Source: Prevotellaceae bacterium | GTDB taxonomy: Bacteria; Bacteroidota; Bacteroidia; Bacteroidales; UBA932 | Length of the DNA stretch: 6,556 nt | Reading direction: 5' to 3' | Assembly: GCA_031258755.1 (NCBI GenBank) | Contig: JAIRMK010000168.1 | Location: 1 to 6,556 of the forward strand | Shown here: in pieces, positions 1-4,928 of the stretch | How the letters are laid out: each line of letters opens with the position of its first letter | How positions within the stretch are numbered: the stretch's first letter is position 1 | The notes under the pieces: generated by a model | Seen by the model: only the letters and a program-made list of their open reading frames with translations | Database searches by the model: none | Told to the model about the DNA's origin: nothing | Made by a program: the position numbers and the translations under genes

Positions 1-1
1 A

Positions 2-382
2 ATAATAATGTTATTAGGGGAAAAAAACTGTGGAAAAACGACCACGCTTAATTTGGTGTATGACTGCTTAAACCAGCAGCAGGCGGGTATTATTGAAAAA
101 AAAGAGAGTATAAACGAAATGAAGGATTTTGAATGCATAATAAGGTATAAAAGCAAAAAAATTGCATTTTTTACAATGGGAGATTTCGCTATAAGACTTA
201 TTAAGGCATTTGAAAAATATGCTGATAAGCAATGTGATGTTTTGGTTTGTGCGTGTAATACAAAGCTTAAACTCCCACACTGGCACATAAAAAAACATCC
301 CAATGCTATTGTCAAAAAAACGATGCCTTTATGCTGCTATTCAAACAGCATTGACACATATAAAATTTTGCAGCTCCTTTAG
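2..382 (+). CDS. Small P-loop NTPase, 5' end cut by the window edge
   Basis: The frame is open to the left edge and ends at TAG 380-382. The first ATG is at 8, but codons 2-7 read Ile-Ile, which extends the hydrophobic strand expected before a P-loop, so the true start probably lies just outside the window. From the ATG there are 124 residues. Residues 4-11 (GEKNCGKT) fit Walker A, GxxxxGK[TS]. A second hydrophobic strand ending in MGD (residues 53-59, IAFFTMGD region) could be Walker B or a G3-like switch. A third strand, DVLVCACNTK (about 78-87), sits where GTPases carry a base-recognition motif, but NKxD itself is absent. The C-terminal third is rich in Cys, His and Lys. This suggests a compact nucleotide-binding protein of about 125-135 residues; substrate and role are unknown. 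It is AT-rich like the toxin-antitoxin genes after it and is followed by a terminator-like hairpin. The nucleotide-binding fold is fairly secure, the function is not. Confidence 0.72.
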   Translation: MIMLLGEKNCGKTTTLNLVYDCLNQQQAGIIEKKESINEMKDFECIIRYKSKKIAFFTMGDFAIRLIKAFEKYADKQCDVLVCACNTKLKLPHWHIKKHPNAIVKKTMPLCCYSNSIDTYKILQLL

Positions 383-403
383 GCCACAGGCTTTGTGCCG
401 CCG

Positions 404-435
404 CCGCCCGCCTGCAATTGTGGGCGGTTTTGTTT
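404..435 (+). terminator. Intrinsic terminator, repeat copy 1
   Basis: Stem CCGCCCGC (404-411) pairs with GTGGGCGG (420-427), eight pairs including one G-U, around an 8-nt loop, and is followed by TTTTGTTT (428-435). It lies 21 nt after the P-loop gene's stop and should end that transcript. The 35 bp at 405-439 recur exactly at 1942-1976. Confidence 0.85.
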
Positions 436-489
436 ATCGCTTTACCCTTTACTTTTTCAAAACTTGTGTGTAAATTTAAAATTTTCATG

Positions 490-497
490 TATCTTTG
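490..497 (+). promoter_or_regulatory. Bacteroidetes-type -7 box for the first toxin-antitoxin operon
   Basis: TATCTTTG fits TAnnTTTG exactly, with 24 nt to the ATG at 522. A TTG at 464-466 could be the -33 element, but the 23-nt spacer is longer than usual. The TTG at the end of the box is in frame with the antitoxin and could be mistaken for its start. An 8-bp palindrome, GCAATTGC (513-520), lies just before the ATG and could be an autoregulatory site. Confidence 0.72.
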
Positions 498-521
498 TAC
501 TTATCAATAAAAGCAATTGCA

Positions 522-737
522 ATGAATACTTTGTCTCTCGACATCCAAAAAGCAGAGTTGGCGCGCAGAATCCTCAATGAAACGGACGAAAGAATTGTTG
601 TAGAGTTAATGCGGTATTTCAGTAATGTAAAACCGTTCGTTCACAAAAAGGCTTCTGCAAAAGAGGTCACGTTCAGCAGCATTACGCTCGATACCCGTAA
701 TTACAAATTCAACAGGGAAGAAGCTAATGCAAGATAG
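522..737 (+). CDS. Antitoxin of VapBC-type module 1
   Basis: A 71-residue protein proposed to neutralise the PIN toxin encoded immediately downstream and probably to repress its own operon. Residues 4-35 look helical and amphipathic, a pattern seen at the N-terminus of many Bacteroidetes addiction-module antitoxins; no known DNA-binding fold is recognisable. Residues 36-49 are a Lys-rich linker. The last 22 residues end in FNREEANAR and match the tail of the second antitoxin (1330-1539), so this is the likely toxin-binding segment. ATG 522 is preferred over the in-frame TTG at 495 because that TTG is part of the promoter box and would precede the transcription start. The last 11 nt overlap the toxin gene, implying coupled translation. 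The antitoxin role rests on size, order, overlap and the shared tail, not on a recognised family. Confidence 0.8.
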   Translation: MNTLSLDIQKAELARRILNETDERIVVELMRYFSNVKPFVHKKASAKEVTFSSITLDTRNYKFNREEANAR

Positions 738-1143
738 CCGCCGCATATTTATTGATAGCAATATAATGATATATGCTTATTCCGGCACGGAAAAGAACAA
801 ACAGCAAATATCAAGGAAATTGATTAAAGAAAATCACACGGTTATTAGCACACAAGTGTTGCAGGAGATTGCTAACACCTTGTCGCGAAAATTCAAGATA
901 GCCTATTCCTCTATTGAACAAATCTTGCATGAGTGTATTCTGGACAATGACATACTACATCTTAATCGACAGGACACTATTTTTAAGGCTTGTAATATTG
1001 CCTGTCAGTATCAATTCTCTTTTTATGACAGCCTGATTATTGCTGCTGCGCTTGAGACCAATTGCAGATACTTGTATTCGGAAGACCTACAACATAAGCA
1101 GATAATCGAGGGCTTGCTCACTATTATAAATCCTTATAACTAA
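727..1143 (+). CDS. vapC: PIN-domain ribonuclease toxin, VapC-like, module 1
   Basis: A 138-residue single-domain PIN protein, the usual VapC length. Members of this family are Mg2+-dependent endoribonucleases, many cutting tRNA or rRNA; the target here is unknown. The acidic residues of the active site are in their expected places: D10 in FIDSNIMIYAYS, E47 in STQVLQEIAN, D101 in FYDSLIIAAAL, and E119-D120 in LYSEDL. Nothing is truncated, so the enzyme is predicted active. Its ATG lies inside the antitoxin's last codons (11-nt overlap), placing toxin synthesis under antitoxin translation. The purine-rich GGGAAGAAG just before the ATG could act as a ribosome-binding site but also encodes the antitoxin tail. 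Strong matches in the same order to the second toxin (1529-1939) show that the two are homologous. The gene is AT-rich and ends 42 nt before a repeated terminator. Confidence 0.9.
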   Translation: MQDSRRIFIDSNIMIYAYSGTEKNKQQISRKLIKENHTVISTQVLQEIANTLSRKFKIAYSSIEQILHECILDNDILHLNRQDTIFKACNIACQYQFSFYDSLIIAAALETNCRYLYSEDLQHKQIIEGLLTIINPYN

Positions 1144-1147
1144 CCCC

Positions 1148-1189
1148 AATCGTCAATCAAAAGTCATCAATCTAAAATCGTAAATCGCC
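1148..1189. repeat. Degenerate 7-bp-period tandem array (AATCnnn)
   Basis: AATC occurs at 1148, 1155, 1169, 1176 and 1183, with AGTC at 1162, giving six units in perfect 7-bp register between the toxin stop and terminator copy 2. The last unit runs into the terminator's left arm. It is non-coding; function unknown. Confidence 0.75.
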
Positions 1190-1216
1190 CGCCCGCAATG
1201 GTGGGCGGTTTCTTTT
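1186..1216 (+). terminator. Intrinsic terminator, repeat copy 2
   Basis: Stem CGCCCGCC (1186-1193) pairs with GGTGGGCG (1200-1207), including one G-U pair, around the loop CGCAAT, followed by TTTCTTTT (1209-1216). The loop is shorter than in copies 1 and 3, but a T-to-G change at the right arm's edge gains one pair, so the hairpin is preserved. The 18 bp at 1214-1231 match 1970-1987 after copy 3. It should end toxin-antitoxin operon 1. Confidence 0.85.
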
Positions 1217-1218
1217 AT

Positions 1219-1257
1219 CGGGGAAAGGGGGAACGGAGAAAGGGAGAACGGAGAAAA
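1219..1257. repeat. Purine-rich tandem repeat, about 15-bp period
   Basis: GAACGGAGAAA occurs at 1231-1241 and 1246-1256, exactly 15 bp apart, and a weaker third unit (CGGGGAAAGGGG) precedes them at 1219-1230. The top strand is almost entirely purine. It joins terminator copy 2 to the next heptad array. Confidence 0.7.
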
Positions 1258-1258
1258 G

Positions 1259-1300
1259 TTAACAATTAATCACTAATCATTAACCGTTAACCATTATTTT
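1259..1300. repeat. Degenerate 7-bp-period tandem array (TTAAnnn)
   Basis: The units TTAACAA, TTAATCA, CTAATCA, TTAACCG, TTAACCA and TTATTTT lie in perfect 7-bp register. The array stops 3 nt before the -7 box of the second operon, so it covers the expected -33 region and could affect promoter spacing or regulator binding. Confidence 0.75.
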
Positions 1301-1303
1301 GCG

Positions 1304-1311
1304 TATATTTG
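1304..1311 (+). promoter_or_regulatory. Bacteroidetes-type -7 box for the second toxin-antitoxin operon
   Basis: TATATTTG fits TAnnTTTG exactly and lies 18 nt before the ATG at 1330. No clear TTTG -33 element is visible; the heptad array occupies that region. The terminal TTG (1309-1311) is in frame with the antitoxin and is a false start candidate. Confidence 0.72.
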
Positions 1312-1329
1312 CGGGGAAATACTAAATTT

Positions 1330-1539
1330 ATGCAAGCATACGAATTTAATACTATTATCCACGAAGGTATAATTCGCATCCCCGAACAATACCGGAATGA
1401 GCATCTATCATCCGTGAAGGTTATTCTTCTGTCCAATCCTGCCGAAACCGGTACTGCCGCAGGCAAGAAGAAGTTTACCGCCATGAAACTAAAAACAAAA
1501 GGTTTTATCTTTAACCGGGAAGAAGCTAATGAAAGATAA
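1330..1539 (+). CDS. Antitoxin of VapBC-type module 2
   Basis: A 69-residue protein encoded directly before, and overlapping by 11 nt, a PIN toxin gene. Residues 1-35 look beta-rich: a short strand, then HEGIIRIPEQYR, then VKVILL. This resembles the GxIxIP...R...V pattern of AbrB/MazE-like or AF2212-like antitoxin domains and would serve for dimerisation and operator binding. Residues 36-47 are a flexible Ala/Gly/Lys linker. The 22-residue tail ending in FNREEANER matches that of the first antitoxin, whose N-terminus is quite different. ATG 1330 is chosen over the in-frame TTG at 1309 because the TTG belongs to the promoter. Antitoxin assignment is well supported by context; the exact N-terminal family is unsettled. 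Confidence 0.82.
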   Translation: MQAYEFNTIIHEGIIRIPEQYRNEHLSSVKVILLSNPAETGTAAGKKKFTAMKLKTKGFIFNREEANER

Positions 1540-1939
1540 AGCGTTTATAGATACTAATGTTTTTGTGTATTTATACTCCGAAGATGAGGTGCAAAAAAGA
1601 GAGGTTGCCTGTGATACAATTGAAAAATATAATTGTATTACAAGTACACAAGTGCTAACAGAATTTAGCAATGTGTGTATAAAAAAATTGAATATGCGGG
1701 CAGCAGCTATTAGTAAATCCATTGATGAGATTACCTCCGCGTGTGTCATTGTCCCGGTTGAACAGGAAACCATTAAAAAAGCACTGGAATTACATGACAA
1801 ATACGGATATTCATATTACGACTGCCTGATAATTGCGTCAGCGCTTACTTACAATTGCCCCCTCTTACTGACAGAAGATTTGAAAGACCGGCACGTAATA
1901 GAGAACCGCCTGACAGTTCACAACATTTTTTCGAGATAA
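1529..1939 (+). CDS. vapC: PIN-domain ribonuclease toxin, VapC-like, module 2
   Basis: A 136-residue PIN-domain protein of typical VapC length, predicted to be a metal-dependent endoribonuclease held inactive by the antitoxin encoded upstream. The expected acidic residues are D8 in FIDTNVFVYLYS, E45 in STQVLTEFSN, D98 in YYDCLIIASAL, and E116-D117 in LLTEDL. It aligns with the first toxin (727-1143) across these blocks with little or no gapping, so the pair arose by duplication or from related cassettes, though the sequences have diverged substantially. The ATG sits in the antitoxin's final codons, in the same 11-nt overlap as in module 1. The gene is AT-rich, and its stop codon lies only 2 nt before the stem of terminator copy 3. 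It appears intact. Confidence 0.9.
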   Translation: MKDKAFIDTNVFVYLYSEDEVQKREVACDTIEKYNCITSTQVLTEFSNVCIKKLNMRAAAISKSIDEITSACVIVPVEQETIKKALELHDKYGYSYYDCLIIASALTYNCPLLLTEDLKDRHVIENRLTVHNIFSR

Positions 1940-1941
1940 GA

Positions 1942-1972
1942 CGCCCGCCTGCAATTGTGGGCGGTTTTGTTT
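1942..1972 (+). terminator. Intrinsic terminator, repeat copy 3
   Basis: Stem CGCCCGC (1942-1948) pairs with GTGGGCG (1957-1963), with one G-U pair, around an 8-nt loop, followed after one G by TTTTGTTT (1965-1972). It starts 3 nt after the toxin's stop codon. The core 1942-1976 is identical to 405-439, and the trailing 1970-1987 matches copy 2. It marks the end of the AT-rich accessory part. Confidence 0.87.
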
Positions 1973-2028
1973 ATCGGGGAAAGGGGGCGGCCAAAGGCAT
2001 GAAATTTTAATAAAAAGCCAAAAAGACC

Positions 2029-2036
2029 TATCTTTG
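2029..2036 (+). promoter_or_regulatory. Bacteroidetes-type -7 box for the kinase-cvpA operon
   Basis: TATCTTTG fits TAnnTTTG exactly and leaves 20 nt to the ATG at 2057. The -33 side is AT-rich (about 2004-2010) without a clear TTTG. The leader up to the ATG is AT-rich and lacks a Shine-Dalgarno sequence. Confidence 0.72.
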
Positions 2037-2056
2037 TGCTTTAATAATTTTTAACC

Positions 2057-3040
2057 ATGAAAAACATTCTCGGGATAGGCAACGCGCTGGTTGATATTTT
2101 AGCTACTTTAACCGGCGACGCAATATTACAGGAATTCAACCTTCCGAAAGGAAGCATGCAGCATGTGGACGAAGCCACCGCCAACCGCCTGTGGGAGCGG
2201 CTGCACACGCTGGGCGGCGTACAACAGGTGGCCGGCGGCTCGGCGGCCAATACTATGGCCGGCGCCGCACAACTGGGACTGCGCTGCACGTTTATCGGTA
2301 AAACCGGGAACGACGAGCCGGGACGGTTTTTTGCAGACGACCAGGCCGCACACGGCGTCACGTCGGTGCTACTGCACAGCGCCACCGCCACCGGACGCTG
2401 CACGGTCTTTATCTCGCCCGACGCCGAACGCACCATGGCCACATACTTAGGTGCGGCCATCGAGCTGTCGCCCGGCGAGCTGGATGAAAAAATGTTCAAG
2501 GGACATCATTATTTTTATATCGAAGGATATTTGGTGCAAAACCACGATTTGGTGCGCCGCGCCATGGAACTTGCCAAAGCGCAACGGCTGATTATTGCAC
2601 TCGACCTGGCCAGCTACAACGTGGTGGAGGAAAACCGCGACTTCCTGCACGACATGCTGCGGCAATACGTCGATATCGTGTTTGCCAACGAGGCGGAAGC
2701 CGAAGCGTTCACCGGAAAGAAGCCGCACGAGGCCATCGGCGAACTGAGCCGGTTGTGCGACATCGCCGTGGTGAAAACCGGCGGCGAGGGGTCGCTGGTA
2801 CAGTGCGGCCACGCCGTTCATACCGTTAAACCCTATCCGACGAACGTCATTGACACCACCGGCGCCGGCGACCTCTACGCCGCCGGATTTCTGTATGGGC
2901 ATGCGGCAGGCTTGCCGTTAGACCGGTGCGGCGCCGCAGGCTCCCTCACGGCGTCGAAAGTAGTGGAAGTGATTGGCCCCAAAATATCCGGCAGCGGATG
3001 GGCGGCGATAAAACAACACCTTAAAGACTATATAATATGA
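2057..3040 (+). CDS. PfkB-family carbohydrate/nucleoside kinase, adenosine-kinase-like
   Basis: A 327-residue ribokinase-superfamily kinase, full length for the family, predicted to transfer phosphate from ATP to a sugar or nucleoside hydroxyl in the cytoplasm. Visible features: the N-terminal strand and substrate-site region GIGNALVD (6-13); the first PfkB signature region with GGSAANT (60-66) and the following IGKTGNDEPGRFF; the ATP-side NEAEAEAF (211-218); VVKTGGEGS (238-246); and the second signature DTTGAGD (266-272), whose D272 is the catalytic base and whose GAG forms the anion hole. The pattern resembles the adenosine-kinase/PfkB group common in Bacteroidetes, but substrate cannot be read from sequence (adenosine, ribose, fructose and others are possible). 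It starts at ATG 2057 behind its own promoter and overlaps cvpA by 4 nt. It is markedly GC-richer than the genes to its left. Confidence 0.93.
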   Translation: MKNILGIGNALVDILATLTGDAILQEFNLPKGSMQHVDEATANRLWERLHTLGGVQQVAGGSAANTMAGAAQLGLRCTFIGKTGNDEPGRFFADDQAAHGVTSVLLHSATATGRCTVFISPDAERTMATYLGAAIELSPGELDEKMFKGHHYFYIEGYLVQNHDLVRRAMELAKAQRLIIALDLASYNVVEENRDFLHDMLRQYVDIVFANEAEAEAFTGKKPHEAIGELSRLCDIAVVKTGGEGSLVQCGHAVHTVKPYPTNVIDTTGAGDLYAAGFLYGHAAGLPLDRCGAAGSLTASKVVEVIGPKISGSGWAAIKQHLKDYII

Positions 3041-3516
3041 TACTGACATTCGACATTGCCATTGCTATCGTGCTCCTGGTTGCATTTATTGCAGGCGTGC
3101 GAAAAGGAATTATACGCCAGCTGTTCGGGTTGGCCGCATTATTGCTGGGCGTGTATGGCGCATTCAAGTTTTCGCGCGTAGTGGGCTACTACTTTTCCGA
3201 ATGGTTTAAAATAAGCAGCCCCTTCACCCAGGGAGTAGCCTTTGTGGTGATATTTATTCTTATACTGTTTTTAGTTATTTTCATTGGCCGCCTGGCCGCG
3301 AAACTAATCAGTTTGGCCACGCTGGGGGGCGTCGATAAAATTCTGGGCGGCGTGTTCTCCGTACTGAAAATAACGTGCGTGCTGTGCGTGCTGCAATTCA
3401 TCGTGCAGTTCTTCAATGCACAGTTCCACTTCCTCTCCGCAGCCATCGAAACGTCGTTCTTTTACCGGCTCTTTGATACGGTGTGCCGGTTTGTTTTTCC
3501 TTATTTACCCTTATAG
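3037..3516 (+). CDS. cvpA: CvpA-family inner-membrane protein
   Basis: A 159-residue membrane protein. Four hydrophobic segments can be placed at about residues 3-20, 28-45, 65-84 and 103-125. The first hairpin carries GVRKGIIRQLFG (20-31), matching the GxxKGxxxQ motif characteristic of CvpA, and GGVDKILGGVFSVLK (97-111) is the second conserved stretch. CvpA was named for its need in colicin V production and has since been linked to envelope stress tolerance; its molecular activity is not settled. The start ATG overlaps the kinase stop as ATGA, so translation is probably coupled, although no functional link with the kinase is evident. The stop is followed after 52 nt by the next gene, with no strong terminator in between. 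Family assignment is good; role in this organism unknown. Confidence 0.88.
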   Translation: MILTFDIAIAIVLLVAFIAGVRKGIIRQLFGLAALLLGVYGAFKFSRVVGYYFSEWFKISSPFTQGVAFVVIFILILFLVIFIGRLAAKLISLATLGGVDKILGGVFSVLKITCVLCVLQFIVQFFNAQFHFLSAAIETSFFYRLFDTVCRFVFPYLPL

Positions 3517-3533
3517 TGTTGCATGATACAACA
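3517..3533. promoter_or_regulatory. Candidate operator dyad upstream of tolC
   Basis: TGTTGCAT-G-ATACAACA is a 17-bp dyad with one mismatched pair per half-site. It overlaps the TTG at 3519-3521, which lies 20 nt before the -7 box and is the best -33 candidate. The position suits a repressor of the export operon. It is too weak and lacks the T-tract expected of a terminator. Confidence 0.5.
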
Positions 3534-3541
3534 AATTTTCG

Positions 3542-3549
3542 TAGGTTTG
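3542..3549 (+). promoter_or_regulatory. Bacteroidetes-type -7 box for the export operon
   Basis: TAGGTTTG fits TAnnTTTG, with TTG at 3519-3521 as a -33 element at 20-nt spacing, the best-formed promoter in the window. The tolC ATG follows 19 nt after the box. Confidence 0.74.
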
Positions 3550-3568
3550 TACCGCTTTTATTATACGT

Positions 3569-4897
3569 ATGAAAAAATACTTTATTCTCCTGTTATCCGG
3601 CATGCTGCTCGCGGGCAGGGCCACAGGCCAGGACTGGTCGCTTGAACAATGCATCAGGTATGCGTTAGACAATAATATCGCCATTCAGCAACAGCAGCTC
3701 ACCGCCGAACAGGCCGGCAACCTGCTGTTCCAGTCGAAAATGACATTCCTGCCCAGCCTGAATGCCAACCTCTCCTCCAGCCTGAGTTGGGGAATGTCGA
3801 AATCCATGCAGGAAAACGCCGACGGGACGTTGATTGAGGTGCAGGAACACCGGTTCAGTCAAAGTTTCTCCCCATCTATTTACGCCTCTGTGAATTTATT
3901 CGAGGGATTGAAAAAAATCAATACCGTGCGGCGCAACCGAAGCAACTATCAGGCGTCGCAGCAGGAAGTAGAACGGCTGCGTAATGAAATTGCCCTCAGC
4001 GTGGCGCAGGCCTACCTGCAAGTGCTTCTCTCCACCGAAGTGCTGGCTGTGGCCGAAAGCAGCTATGAAAGTATCGACGTGCAGCTCACCCGCCTCAAAC
4101 AATTGGTGGAAGCCGGCAGCCGCCCCTACAGCGAACAGCTCGAAATGGAAGCCCAGCTGGCCGCCGAAGAAGTGCAGCGCGTGACGTCGAAAAACCAGCT
4201 CGACAATAATTACCTTAACCTGCGGCAACTGCTCGATATTCCGCCTTCCTCGACATTCCAGATTGCAAAGCCGGAACTCAGCGTGGGCGAAAATTTTGAA
4301 GGCGAAGACGCCGACAATGTGTATTCCCTTGCCCAGGATTTGCCACAGGTGAAAGGCGCCGAATACCGCATGGAAAGCGCACGGCACGAACTGTGGATTG
4401 CGCGTGGGAACTACTGGCCTACGCTGTCGCTGGGCGGATCGTATGGCTCGGCCTACTATGACTCCCGGGGACAGCGCTTCTGGGACCAGTTGGTAGATAA
4501 CCGCAGCCCTTCGCTCAATTTCGGACTGTCAATTCCCATCTTCAACAACTGGAGCATCCGCACCAACGCCAAAAACGCAAAGCTCAACCTGCACATCGCG
4601 CAGCTCGAGGTGGAGAACAAACGCAAAACGCTGTACAAAGAAATCCAGTCGGCCATTACCGATGCGCTGGCTGCCTTCAACAAATACAAGGCCGCCGAGC
4701 GAAACGTAATCGCCGCAAAAGAATCATTCCGCTATACGGAACAAAAATTCGAGGTCGGCGCCATCAGTGCTACCGACTACAACATCTCAAAAAATAATTT
4801 GCTGAAAGCCCAGTCGGAAGAACTGCAAACCAAATACCAGTACATCTTCCAACTGAAAATAATCGACTTCTACAAAGGCGCAGACATTACATTATAG
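3569..4897 (+). CDS. TolC-family outer-membrane efflux channel
   Basis: A 442-residue outer-membrane factor, normal family length. Residues 1-20 form a signal peptide (KK, hydrophobic core, A-T-G before the predicted cut at Q21); there is no lipobox cysteine, so it is not a lipoprotein, unlike OprM-type channels. The mature N-terminus SLEQCIRYALDNNI (24-37) is the classic opening of the OEP domain. Two repeats of long coiled-coil helices separated by beta segments follow, with helix-rich stretches around 105-215 and 330-425, as expected for a trimeric barrel plus periplasmic tunnel. The C-terminal YQYIFQLKIIDFYKG is typical of Bacteroidetes members. It is first in its operon; the adaptor start follows 31 nt later, so the pair probably build one tripartite pump or type I secretion system. 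Substrate is unknown. Confidence 0.94.
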   Translation: MKKYFILLLSGMLLAGRATGQDWSLEQCIRYALDNNIAIQQQQLTAEQAGNLLFQSKMTFLPSLNANLSSSLSWGMSKSMQENADGTLIEVQEHRFSQSFSPSIYASVNLFEGLKKINTVRRNRSNYQASQQEVERLRNEIALSVAQAYLQVLLSTEVLAVAESSYESIDVQLTRLKQLVEAGSRPYSEQLEMEAQLAAEEVQRVTSKNQLDNNYLNLRQLLDIPPSSTFQIAKPELSVGENFEGEDADNVYSLAQDLPQVKGAEYRMESARHELWIARGNYWPTLSLGGSYGSAYYDSRGQRFWDQLVDNRSPSLNFGLSIPIFNNWSIRTNAKNAKLNLHIAQLEVENKRKTLYKEIQSAITDALAAFNKYKAAERNVIAAKESFRYTEQKFEVGAISATDYNISKNNLLKAQSEELQTKYQYIFQLKIIDFYKGADITL

Positions 4898-4928
4898 TTG
4901 AGAGTTGAAAATTAATATTAAAAATAAT

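Larger units (their letters stand above)
405..1987. repeat. Dispersed terminator-type repeat family, three direct copies
   Basis: This span encloses the three copies, not one continuous repeat. Copy 1 (405-439) and copy 3 (1942-1976) share 35 identical bp; copies 2 and 3 share the 18-bp trailer (1214-1231, 1970-1987). All are on the same strand and each follows the end of a transcription unit. The identical outer copies are direct repeats bracketing both toxin-antitoxin operons, so recombination between them could delete about 1.5 kb. Confidence 0.8.

Noticed and set aside
395..580. 61-codon plus-strand ORF across terminator copy 1 and the first promoter
   Set aside because: It starts at a GTG inside the hairpin region, reads through terminator and promoter, and encodes no recognisable protein.
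1148..1300. CRISPR array
   Set aside because: The units are 7 or 15 bp, degenerate and without spacers; no cas gene is present.
1489..1800. 103-codon minus-strand ORF opposite the second toxin
   Set aside because: It lies opposite the end of the antitoxin and the PIN domain gene, with no recognisable motif and no promoter box seen upstream on that strand.
404..1987. Integron attC sites separating gene cassettes
   Set aside because: The one-repeat-per-unit layout prompted the idea, but the repeats lack the paired RYYYAAC and GTTRRRY boxes of attC sites and end in T-tracts as terminators do; no integrase is visible.
2041..2902. Antisense and alternate-frame ORFs over the kinase gene (minus 2041-2499 and 2447-2902; plus 2163-2450)
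   Set aside because: They lie wholly or almost wholly within a well-supported PfkB gene, show no recognisable domain, and are expected from its GC-rich third codon positions.
3517..3540. Terminator after cvpA
   Set aside because: The dyad is AT-rich with a mismatch and is not followed by a T-tract; it fits better as a regulatory site at the next promoter.
4905..4928. TTG start extending the adaptor by eight residues
   Set aside because: The extension is Asn/Ile/Lys-rich AT spacer translation; ATG 4929 gives the usual short Lys-rich N-terminus before the membrane anchor.
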